A stretch of 14,196 nt of DNA from JAVWGW01 sp036651575 (lineage in GTDB: Bacteria > Actinomycetota > Coriobacteriia > Coriobacteriales > Eggerthellaceae). Of the stretch, positions 1 through 6,073 are shown in pieces. Numbering within the stretch: position 1 is the first letter of the stretch; each line of letters starts with the position of its first letter. Made by a program: the position numbers and the translations under genes. The stretch spans positions 1-14,196 of the forward strand of contig JAVVXN010000039.1 of the NCBI GenBank assembly GCA_036651575.1, written 5' to 3'. Below the pieces are notes generated by a model. It was not told the origin of the DNA. It saw nothing but the letters and a program-made list of their open reading frames with translations, and searched no databases.

Positions 1-147
1 ATCATCAACCCTGAAGATATCGCAAAAGGGTGGCCCATCATCAAGAAAGACCACAAAGCGATTATGGCTTTTGCCAAAAAAATTCCTGCAGCCTTGCGCA
101 AGGAAAAGAAAGCTCACAAAGCCGCTGGAGCGGCAAAGCCTGATTAG
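1..147 (+). CDS. C-terminal end of an unidentified protein (partial)
   Basis: The frame is open from the first base of the window and ends in TAG after 48 codons. The start lies outside the window. The visible tail begins IINPEDIAKGWPII and becomes strongly basic, with repeated Lys and Ala up to the last residues AAKPD, a typical disordered, charged C-terminus. There is no membrane segment and no motif I can assign to a family. The MFS transporter starts 62 nt downstream on the same strand with no obvious terminator between, so the two may be co-transcribed and the missing protein could be functionally linked to the transporter. Codon usage looks normal for the window. Function is unknown; an enzyme acting on the transported compound is possible but is only a guess. 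Confidence 0.7.
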   Translation: MINPEDIAKGWPIIKKDHKAIMAFAKKIPAALRKEKKAHKAAGAAKPD

Positions 148-196
148 AGAAGCAATCAACCACCTCGCCTTCATCATTTTTCTGTTTTGAAAAAAT

Positions 197-203
197 GGAA
201 GGA
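197..203 (+). promoter_or_regulatory. Ribosome binding site that sets the MFS start at 210
   Basis: GGAAGGA lies six bases before the ATG at 210. An in-frame ATG at 195 would sit upstream of this site and has no ribosome site of its own, so the shorter protein is preferred. Confidence 0.75.
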
Positions 204-209
204 ACAAAC

Positions 210-1472
210 ATGAGTACTCAAACAAAACGCAGCATTTTTCCCTATCTGGTCGTTGCGACGGGAATCGCATGCTGCATGGGTCCGGTTGCCATCGCCATCA
301 GCTGCGCAGGAGTATTTTTCACCCCGGTCAGCACCGCCCTTGGAGTTGGCAAAGGTGTGTTTACTATTTACCTGACGATCGTCTGTCTCGCCATGACGGT
401 CGCCCTACCCTTCGAGGGTAAGATTATAGAAAAATGCGATATACGAGCAGTGCTCTCAACAGCGGTCGTACTGGTCGGTGCTCCTATTATTTGCATGTCC
501 TTTTTCAATGCGGTATGGCAATTTTATGTTGCCGGCGCCGTTGTTGGTGTCGGGTGTGCATTTTTACTCTTTCTTGCCGTACCCACTCTGGTAAATCGCT
601 GGTTTCGGAAGCGCGTTGGTTTCTATGTTGGACTCTGTATGGCATTCACCGGCATTGGCGGTGCAATCTTTAACTCAGTTGCCGGCGTGCTTATCTCAGG
701 TGGTCCTGACGGTTGGAGAATGGGATATTTAGCGCTTGGTATTATCGCTATCGTAATCGCTTTACCCTTCACGTTATTCTGCATTCGCAGCAACCCCTCA
801 GACATCGGCCTAAAGCCCGTCGGAATTGAAGAAGCTTCCAAAGATGGATCCGTCCAAACTTTATTACCCACCGGTGTTTCCGCCTCTCGAGCAATGAAAA
901 GTGCAGCGTTTTTTATTTTGGCAGGTTTTGCCTTGGTTATTAATCTTTGCACCGCTCTTTACCAATTCCTTCCCTCCTACGCCTCATCGCTCACTCAGTT
1001 CCCCGATATCATGGCTCTCGCCGCAACTTTAGCTTCTTCGGCTATGCTTGGTCAGGCTCTGGGGAAGGTTCTTCTTGGATTGATCAACGACAAAAGTATC
1101 TATGCCGGATTAATAATCGCCTCAACGTGTGGCATTATCGGTCTCGCCTGCATGCTCTTCGTCCCCGGATCACCCGCTGTTATGCTGGCTGGAGGATTTC
1201 TCTTTGGAATATTCTATGCAAGTGCATCCGTACAACTTCCCTTGTTGACCAGGACGATTTTTGGAATCCGTGAATATTCTGCCATTTACTCCCGCGTTGG
1301 TATGGTCGGTTCTCTCACTGCCGCATTTGCTGCTGCAATCTGGGGATTCCTTATTGACGCAACCGGTTTCAACTACATATTAATCATCGGAATCGCCGCT
1401 GCAGCACTTGCTTTCCTCTGCGGATTTTTCGCTCTGAAGCTGGGAAAGAAACTGGAGCACACGACACAATAA
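210..1472 (+). CDS. MFS transporter, oxalate/formate antiporter (OFA)-like
   Basis: A 420-aa integral membrane protein of the major facilitator superfamily, expected to carry a small organic anion or similar solute across the cytoplasmic membrane. The hydrophobicity pattern fits 12 transmembrane helices in two halves, with a hydrophilic central loop at about residues 190-230. The loop begins with RSNPSDIGLKPVG, which resembles the Arg-x-x-Pro-x-Asp-x-Gly-Leu signature seen after TM6 in OFA-family members. GLINDKS in the second half is the MFS motif-A-like loop. Length is normal for the family (about 400-430 aa). The ATG at 210 is chosen over the one at 195 because of the GGAAGGA site. It follows the partial gene by 62 nt and may form an operon with it. 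The substrate cannot be read from the sequence; oxalate/formate exchange is only the family archetype. Confidence 0.88.
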   Translation: MSTQTKRSIFPYLVVATGIACCMGPVAIAISCAGVFFTPVSTALGVGKGVFTIYLTIVCLAMTVALPFEGKIIEKCDIRAVLSTAVVLVGAPIICMSFFNAVWQFYVAGAVVGVGCAFLLFLAVPTLVNRWFRKRVGFYVGLCMAFTGIGGAIFNSVAGVLISGGPDGWRMGYLALGIIAIVIALPFTLFCIRSNPSDIGLKPVGIEEASKDGSVQTLLPTGVSASRAMKSAAFFILAGFALVINLCTALYQFLPSYASSLTQFPDIMALAATLASSAMLGQALGKVLLGLINDKSIYAGLIIASTCGIIGLACMLFVPGSPAVMLAGGFLFGIFYASASVQLPLLTRTIFGIREYSAIYSRVGMVGSLTAAFAAAIWGFLIDATGFNYILIIGIAAAALAFLCGFFALKLGKKLEHTTQ

Positions 1473-1522
1473 ACTTTCAAAAAATATTTCGTTCCAAATC
1501 CAAATTATCCTCTATTTACCAC

Positions 1523-1556
1523 GATCTGCAGCCAAGCGCTTACTTGGCTGCAGATC
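1523..1556. terminator. Perfect 14-bp inverted repeat between convergent genes, possible bidirectional terminator
   Basis: GATCTGCAGCCAAG at 1523-1536 is matched exactly by its reverse complement at 1543-1556, with a 6-nt loop (CGCTTA). It sits between the MFS gene (ending 1472) and the minus-strand metallopeptidase gene (ending 1589), the usual place for a shared terminator. There is no T-run immediately after it on either strand, so it is not a canonical intrinsic terminator. It may act as an RNA-stabilising 3' hairpin, a factor-assisted terminator or a protein-binding site. Confidence 0.55.
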
Positions 1557-1588
1557 CACTATGAACACGAACTATGCCGGCGATTCTC

Positions 1589-2182
1589 TTATCGCAAAAG
1601 CGCCCGGCGCTGTTTCCAGTCAGGCAAAAAGTGTGTCATCAGCGCCTTGAAACGCGGCCCGTGACCACCTTCGAGCAAGTGACACAATTCATGCACCACC
1701 ACATACTCAAGACACTGTGGCGGGTAAGCTGCCAGGCAAATATTGATACAAATACGACCCGTCCGGGGATTGCAACTGCCCCAGCGACTGGTCATGTCGC
1801 GATAGACGATCGTTTGCGATCGAACCCCCATTAAGGGTTCCCACCGGGCAATGAGCGCAGGAACCTCCCGCATAGCATGCTGCCTCCATTGGCTCTTCTC
1901 TTCTTCGCTAGCACATTTTGTGGAGACATAAGGCGACGCGGCAAAGGCCTGTTGCTTCGCCCGAATCCACGGCACGCGCGCGCGAACAAACCCTTCGATT
2001 TGCTCGTCAGTAATCTTCAGAGGCGCCGAAACTTCCACGCGCCCTGTAGGCTTCACGCGTAAATTCACATTTTTAATCTGCTTGCGCGTCAGGCAAACTG
2101 GAATACCTTCAACCTCTAATTCACAGGAAGACACTGCAGCCGTCTTCTCATTCGTCGCTTGACATTGGGGAAAGACACGCAC
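1589..2182 (-). CDS. YgjP-like (DUF45/SprT-type) zinc metallopeptidase
   Basis: A 197-aa predicted cytoplasmic metallopeptidase of the YgjP/DUF45 group. The zinc site is visible: HELCH at residues 164-168, with a third likely ligand His174 in GGHGPRF. The preceding RWGSC motif (133-137) and the N-terminal part with VNLRVKPTGRVEVSAP are characteristic of the family. There is no signal peptide or membrane helix. The biological substrate of this family is poorly known; proteolysis is inferred from the HExxH site. The first codon is GTG at 2182, 11 nt after the rsmI stop, without a convincing ribosome site, so translation may be coupled to rsmI. An internal in-frame GTG at 2134 (starting at about residue 17, just before SSCELEVEG) is a credible alternative and would give 181 aa. 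The gene ends near the perfect palindrome at 1523-1556. Confidence 0.85.
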   Translation of the reverse strand: MRVFPQCQATNEKTAAVSSCELEVEGIPVCLTRKQIKNVNLRVKPTGRVEVSAPLKITDEQIEGFVRARVPWIRAKQQAFAASPYVSTKCASEEEKSQWRQHAMREVPALIARWEPLMGVRSQTIVYRDMTSRWGSCNPRTGRICINICLAAYPPQCLEYVVVHELCHLLEGGHGPRFKALMTHFLPDWKQRRALLR

Positions 2183-2193
2183 GAGCGATACCG

Positions 2194-3051
2194 CTATCCG
2201 TGCAGCACGATATCGTAGGCTGCATTGCGAGCAATACCAAACTCAACCTGTAACGTGCAAACGATATCTTTTTTCGAGAGCGCACCCTGCGCCTTCAGCT
2301 CAACCGCGCGAAGGCGTGCGGCATCAGCTGCGCACATCGTATCGGTTTTCTGTTCGGCGGCCGATGGAGCATCGATGACGATAACGACCTCCCCCTTGAT
2401 GACACCCTCCTCTTCCCGCCTGGTGAACTCTTCTGCCACCTGGCTGGACAGGGCACGAAAAACCTCTTCATGCATCTTGGTCAATTCGCGACACAGGGCA
2501 ACCTCGCGCTGCGGAAGCACTTCCGCGATAGCCCGTAGAGCCGACGCCGTGCGCCGGGGGCTTTCATAGAACAACAATACCGCATCGAGGGCATGTAGGT
2601 TTTCAAGCACGCTGACGCGCTCCGCTGCCTTTCGCGGGAAAAAACCTCCAAAGTAAAAGCGGGGGCATACAAATCCGCTGGCCACATACGCAGTCGCAGT
2701 CGCAGTCGGTCCCGGCAGCACCTCAACGGCAACCTTTGCCGCATGCGCCGCCGCCACGAGACGCTGCCCGGGATCAGACACTCCCGGCATGCCGGCATCG
2801 CTACAGTATGCGATGACTTCCCCCGCCGCGATACGGTCGATGAGCGCTGTTGCCGCCCAGCTGATACTCGCTTCATCAAGGCGTTCCAAGCGTTTCTCAA
2901 TACCGAATGCAGCCAACAGCCTGCCCGTTACCCGGGTATCCTCCGCACACACCACATCGGCCGCACGCAACGCATCGAGAGCCCGTTGCGTCATGTCGCC
3001 CAAATTGCCGATAGGCGTGGGGCAGATAACCAACTTTCCCGACCGATTCAC
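2194..3051 (-). CDS. rsmI: 16S rRNA (cytidine1402-2'-O)-methyltransferase RsmI
   Basis: A 285-aa SAM-dependent tetrapyrrole-methylase-fold enzyme. The family methylates the 2'-OH of C1402 of 16S rRNA in the decoding centre. Family motifs appear in order: PTPIGNLGD (residues 11-19), AEDTR (36-40), SDAGMPGVSDPG (84-95), PGPTA (113-117), then FYESPRR, CRELTKMHEE and KGEVVIVI. The frame extends further upstream, but the start is placed at GTG 3051 because GGAGG lies six bases before it and the product then begins MNRSGKLVICPTP as in homologues, at normal family length. The C-terminal part carries the usual small helical domain (SKKDIVCTLQVEFGIARNAAYDIV). It is followed after 11 nt by the YgjP-like gene, suggesting a two-gene transcript. 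A short in-frame hexanucleotide repeat at 2689-2708 encodes the Thr-Ala run after the PGPTA motif. Confidence 0.95.
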   Translation of the reverse strand: MNRSGKLVICPTPIGNLGDMTQRALDALRAADVVCAEDTRVTGRLLAAFGIEKRLERLDEASISWAATALIDRIAAGEVIAYCSDAGMPGVSDPGQRLVAAAHAAKVAVEVLPGPTATATAYVASGFVCPRFYFGGFFPRKAAERVSVLENLHALDAVLLFYESPRRTASALRAIAEVLPQREVALCRELTKMHEEVFRALSSQVAEEFTRREEEGVIKGEVVIVIDAPSAAEQKTDTMCAADAARLRAVELKAQGALSKKDIVCTLQVEFGIARNAAYDIVLHG

Positions 3052-3057
3052 CAGCAC

Positions 3058-3062
3058 CCTCC
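3058..3062 (-). promoter_or_regulatory. Ribosome binding site that sets the rsmI GTG start
   Basis: GGAGG on the minus strand, six bases before GTG at 3051. It argues against the longer open frame that begins with a GTG at 3123. Confidence 0.75.
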
Positions 3063-3085
3063 GCTTCCTTGTGTTTTCACGCCAT

Positions 3086-3091
3086 AGTATA
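3086..3091 (-). promoter_or_regulatory. Candidate -10 box for rsmI
   Basis: TATACT on the minus strand, 34 nt before the rsmI start. No good -35 lies at 16-18 nt; TTGCAG occurs at a 20-nt spacing. The same hexamer occurs upstream of gpx. Located between the gpx terminator and rsmI, so an own promoter is expected here, but the call is weak. Confidence 0.35.
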
Positions 3092-3153
3092 CTGAATACC
3101 CCTAAGCAATGCTGCAAGGACACGAGGGGAACATACCAAGAAATCTCCCGACA

Positions 3154-3188
3154 AAAAACCCGAAAGCATAGGTTGCCCCCGGGTTTTT
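3154..3188 (-). terminator. Intrinsic terminator of gpx (T-tracts on both sides)
   Basis: AAAAACCCG at 3154-3162 pairs with CGGGTTTTT at 3180-3188 around a 17-nt loop. Read on the minus strand, the stem ends in CGGG followed by a run of six T. It lies 25 nt beyond the gpx stop and upstream of rsmI, so it should separate the two. The loop is long and the GC part of the stem is only four pairs, so termination may be partial. Confidence 0.6.
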
Positions 3189-3212
3189 ATTGACTATCCA
3201 TAAACGCGAGTA

Positions 3213-3761
3213 CTAAAGCAGCTCTTTGAGCGCAGGACCAACCTTTTCGATAACATCAGCTGTCGGTTCAAAGCGATGGACCACGTTGCCTTCGCGATCG
3301 ATCAGAAACTTGGTGAAGTTCCACTTGATATCGGGTTTTTCTGCATAAGCTCGATCATCTTTATACAGAAGCCCCTTCAGCACAAGCGTCATCTGAGAGC
3401 CCTTATCAAAGCCCTCGAAACCTTTTTGTTCTTTCAGGTAGGTGTAGAGCGGGTCCTCCCCAACTCCGTTGACCTCGATTTTATCGAACTGCGGAAACGT
3501 CACGCCAAAGCGCGACGTGCAGAACAGAGCGATTTCCTCATTGGTACCCGGTGCCTGATGACCGAATTGATTGCAGGGAAAATCAAGGATCTCAAGCCCC
3601 TGTTCATGATAGTTTTGATACATCTCTTCGAGCTGTGCGTACTGGGGCGTAAAACCGCATTCAGTTGCAGTATTGACCACCAGCAGCACTTTGCCGCGAT
3701 AGTCCGAAAGAGAAACGCTGTCTCCTTGCTGATCTTTTACCGTGAAATCGTAGATACCCAT
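3213..3761 (-). CDS. Glutathione peroxidase family thiol peroxidase
   Basis: A 182-aa thioredoxin-fold peroxidase of the GPx family (BtuE-like), expected to reduce hydroperoxides in the cytoplasm; bacterial Cys-type members usually use thioredoxin rather than glutathione. The peroxidatic residue is Cys35 in NTATECGFTPQY, an ordinary Cys codon, not selenocysteine. The rest of the tetrad is visible as Gln65 in FPCNQFG and Trp147-Asn148 in KWNFTKFLID. Cys81 in FCTSRFGVTFPQFDK sits where resolving cysteines occur in thioredoxin-dependent members, and Cys63 is a second candidate. The segment at about 114-142, before the WNFTKF motif, is the least family-like part. ATG at 3761 is chosen because GGAGG lies nine bases upstream; the GTG at 3770 abuts that site. 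It has its own candidate promoter and terminator, so it appears monocistronic. Confidence 0.93.
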   Translation of the reverse strand: MGIYDFTVKDQQGDSVSLSDYRGKVLLVVNTATECGFTPQYAQLEEMYQNYHEQGLEILDFPCNQFGHQAPGTNEEIALFCTSRFGVTFPQFDKIEVNGVGEDPLYTYLKEQKGFEGFDKGSQMTLVLKGLLYKDDRAYAEKPDIKWNFTKFLIDREGNVVHRFEPTADVIEKVGPALKELL

Positions 3762-3770
3762 ATCGTTCAC

Positions 3771-3775
3771 CCTCC
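3771..3775 (-). promoter_or_regulatory. Ribosome binding site that sets the gpx ATG start
   Basis: GGAGG on the minus strand, nine bases before ATG at 3761. It directly touches the alternative GTG at 3770, which is therefore unlikely to be used. Confidence 0.7.
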
Positions 3776-3805
3776 GTTGTCTCAGCGAAACGAATCATTT
3801 TTTTC

Positions 3806-3834
3806 AGTATAACGCTAAATGATACTGTTTATGT
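3806..3834 (-). promoter_or_regulatory. Candidate gpx promoter, good -10 with poor -35
   Basis: TATACT at 3806-3811 on the minus strand is a five-of-six match to a sigma-70-type -10. At a 17-nt spacing the -35 position reads ACATAA, a poor match. This poor -35 falls inside the inverted repeat at 3816-3842, which suggests control by a DNA-binding protein at this site. The implied leader is about 35-40 nt. Confidence 0.45.
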
Positions 3835-3842
3835 ATCATTTA
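3816..3842. promoter_or_regulatory. 27-bp dyad, putative operator upstream of gpx
   Basis: TAAATGATAC at 3816-3825 is repeated as an exact reverse complement GTATCATTTA at 3833-3842 with a 7-nt centre. The arms are AT-rich and no T-run follows, which fits a dimeric repressor or activator site better than a terminator. It overlaps the expected -35 of gpx. The position suggests redox or metal control (for example a Fur/PerR-type or other dimeric regulator), but it does not match a consensus I can name with confidence. Confidence 0.5.
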
Positions 3843-3881
3843 CGAAAGAACCATCACCGAAAGGCAGACGGTGTGTCTGAA

Positions 3882-6035
3882 CTATTCTTTCCCCTTCACC
3901 AGAGAAAGCGAAATCTTTCCCCGCTCCTTATCGATGCCGACCACCCATGCAGCCACGGTGTCTCCAACGGCGACAACTTCACCGGGGTGCTTGACAAAGT
4001 GGTCGGCCATTTTTGAAACGTGCACCAGACCGTCTTGCTTCACACCCACGTCCACAAACGCACCGAAATCCACGACATTGCGTACGGTACCGGTCAGCTC
4101 CATACCGATGGCGAGGTCATCGAAGTCTCGCACGGTTCGGTTGAATACGACCTCCGGAGCGCTATCACGCGGGTCGCGTCCCGGTTTTTCCAATTCGGTG
4201 ATGATGTCGCGCAGCGTGGGCAGTCCCACACCCAACTCCGACGCCAGCGCACGCTCGTCACCAATGCGCTCGGCGATATCGGGAATGCCTCCCTGCGCCA
4301 ACGTCTCAGGTTTCATGTTTGCCCGCTTCAGCACAGCTTTTGCGGCGGGATAGCTTTCGGGGTGGACGCTCGTTGCATCAAAAGGGTTTTCTCCGTTTGA
4401 AATACGCAGGAAGCCGGCGCAGTTTTGAAACGTTTTATTACCGAGCTTGGCCACTTTCTTAAGCTCGTGGCGATTGGTAAACGCACCCTGATCTTCGCGG
4501 TAGGCTACGATGTTTTTCGCCACGGCAGCGCTGATGCCCGACACGTAGCCAAGCAGGCTGGCGCTTGCCGTGTTGAGATCGACCCCCACACGGTTGACGA
4601 CGCTTTCCACCACACCGGTCAAGGCGCGTTCGAGCGCTGCTTGATTGAGGTCGTGCTGGTACTGCCCAACACCGATGGCTTGAGGCGGAATCTTTACCAA
4701 CTCCGCCAGCGGATCTTGCAAACGCCGCCCAAGACTCATGGCACCGCGCGTGGTCACATCAAGATCGGGGTACTCCTCGCTTGCCAGTTTTGAGGCAGAG
4801 TACACGGAAGCGCCCGCTTCGTTCACTATGGTGTAGTGTACGGACGTGTCGGTTTTAGCGATCAGGTCGGCTACGACTTCCTCGGTTTCCCGACTGCCCG
4901 TTCCGTTGCCGATTACGATGACGTTAATGTGATAGCGCTGGATATAGCCAGCAAGTTTACGCTGCGTTTCCTCAATATCGGATCGCGGTGGCGTGGGATA
5001 GACGGTGGCGTAATCGAGCAGCTTGCCGTATTCGTCAAGCACCGCAACCTTGCACCCGGTCCGATAACCCGGGTCGAGTGCGATGACGCGCGCGTTGCGT
5101 ACGGGGCGCTGCTGCAGGAGGTTTTCCGTGTTCTTGGCGAATACACCGATGGCATCGATTTCTGCACGCTCGGTCAGCTCTGAGCGCATTTCGCGCTCGA
5201 GGGAGGGTGCAATCAGACGCTTGTAGCTATCTGCTACAGCTGCTTTGAGCACATCGGTAAAAACGCTCGGCCTCCCGAGCACCCGACCCTCCAACTTCGC
5301 GAGAGCAGACGCCGCATCACAGCGCACTTTGACCTTAAGTTTTTTCTCCTTTTCACCTCGATTGATGGCGAGAATACGGTGGTTGGGAATCCTGGGAAGG
5401 GGCTCCGAGAAACAGTAATATGCTTCGTAGACGGTCTTTTCATCTGCGTCGACAGCTTCAACTGCAAGAACACCATTCTTTTTGGTGAAGACTCGTAAAG
5501 AGGCCATGTGTTCGGCATCGTCGGCAATTATTTCCGCGACGATATCCTGCGCGCCCCGCAGCGCATCTTCGGCCGTTTCGTAACCAGCGGCCGCGTTTAT
5601 GAGGCCAGCAGCGATAGTCAAGGGATCGGCATCGCTGCGCCTTTGTGCGAGAATGAGCAGAGCAAGGGGTTCCAGCCCCGCCTCGCGAGCCTTCGATGCC
5701 CGCGTCGCACGTTTTTTCTTGTAGGGCTTGTACAGATCTTCCACACGCTGCACGACGGTTGCTGCCTCTATTTTAGCTTGCAGATCAGCGGTGAGCTTCC
5801 CCTGCTCCTCAATCGAGCGCAGCACCTCCCCCTTGCGCGCTTTAAGGCTTCGTAAGTAGATCAACCTTTCATCGAGGGCGCGCAGGGTCGTGTCGTCCAT
5901 GCCGCCCGTCACCTCCTTGCGGTAACGGGCGATAAAAGGAATGGTATTTCCCTGATCAACCAGGTCGATAACGGCCGCGACCTGGTTCGTACCAAGAGCA
6001 AGCTCACGAGCGATAGTGCTTTGGATGTCCGCCAC
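3882..6035 (-). CDS. tex: RNA-binding transcriptional accessory protein Tex
   Basis: A 717-aa Tex/YhgF protein, a nucleic-acid-binding factor of the Spt6-related family linked to transcription in bacteria. The N-terminal helical region carries TIPFIARYRKEVTGG (31-45) and the conserved EDLYKPYKKKRATRASKARE region (99-118). A YqgF/RNase H-like domain spans about 314-440 (VIALDPGYRTGCKVAVLD; VIGNGTGSRE). Tandem helix-hairpin-helix motifs lie at about 485-560 (VDLNTASASLLGYVSGI, FQNCAGFLRI). An S1 RNA-binding domain at about 645-713 ends in GKISLSLVKGKE. Length is normal for the family. The start codon is GTG, with AGGAA seven bases upstream (6043-6047). The gap to the upstream activase gene is only 38 nt with no terminator, so read-through from it is likely. 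No strong terminator was found after the stop. Confidence 0.96.
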   Translation of the reverse strand: MADIQSTIARELALGTNQVAAVIDLVDQGNTIPFIARYRKEVTGGMDDTTLRALDERLIYLRSLKARKGEVLRSIEEQGKLTADLQAKIEAATVVQRVEDLYKPYKKKRATRASKAREAGLEPLALLILAQRRSDADPLTIAAGLINAAAGYETAEDALRGAQDIVAEIIADDAEHMASLRVFTKKNGVLAVEAVDADEKTVYEAYYCFSEPLPRIPNHRILAINRGEKEKKLKVKVRCDAASALAKLEGRVLGRPSVFTDVLKAAVADSYKRLIAPSLEREMRSELTERAEIDAIGVFAKNTENLLQQRPVRNARVIALDPGYRTGCKVAVLDEYGKLLDYATVYPTPPRSDIEETQRKLAGYIQRYHINVIVIGNGTGSRETEEVVADLIAKTDTSVHYTIVNEAGASVYSASKLASEEYPDLDVTTRGAMSLGRRLQDPLAELVKIPPQAIGVGQYQHDLNQAALERALTGVVESVVNRVGVDLNTASASLLGYVSGISAAVAKNIVAYREDQGAFTNRHELKKVAKLGNKTFQNCAGFLRISNGENPFDATSVHPESYPAAKAVLKRANMKPETLAQGGIPDIAERIGDERALASELGVGLPTLRDIITELEKPGRDPRDSAPEVVFNRTVRDFDDLAIGMELTGTVRNVVDFGAFVDVGVKQDGLVHVSKMADHFVKHPGEVVAVGDTVAAWVVGIDKERGKISLSLVKGKE

Positions 6036-6073
6036 GGGTGCGTTCCTGCCTTTAATCGGTTTAAGGGAAAATT

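Noticed and set aside
3276..3812. 178-codon plus-strand open frame opposite gpx
   Set aside because: Antisense to the complete GPx gene with all catalytic motifs; no recognisable protein features.
3865..3879. Small CAGAC/GTCTG hairpin directly after the tex stop as its terminator
   Set aside because: Only five base pairs and no T-run follows, so it cannot be called an intrinsic terminator.
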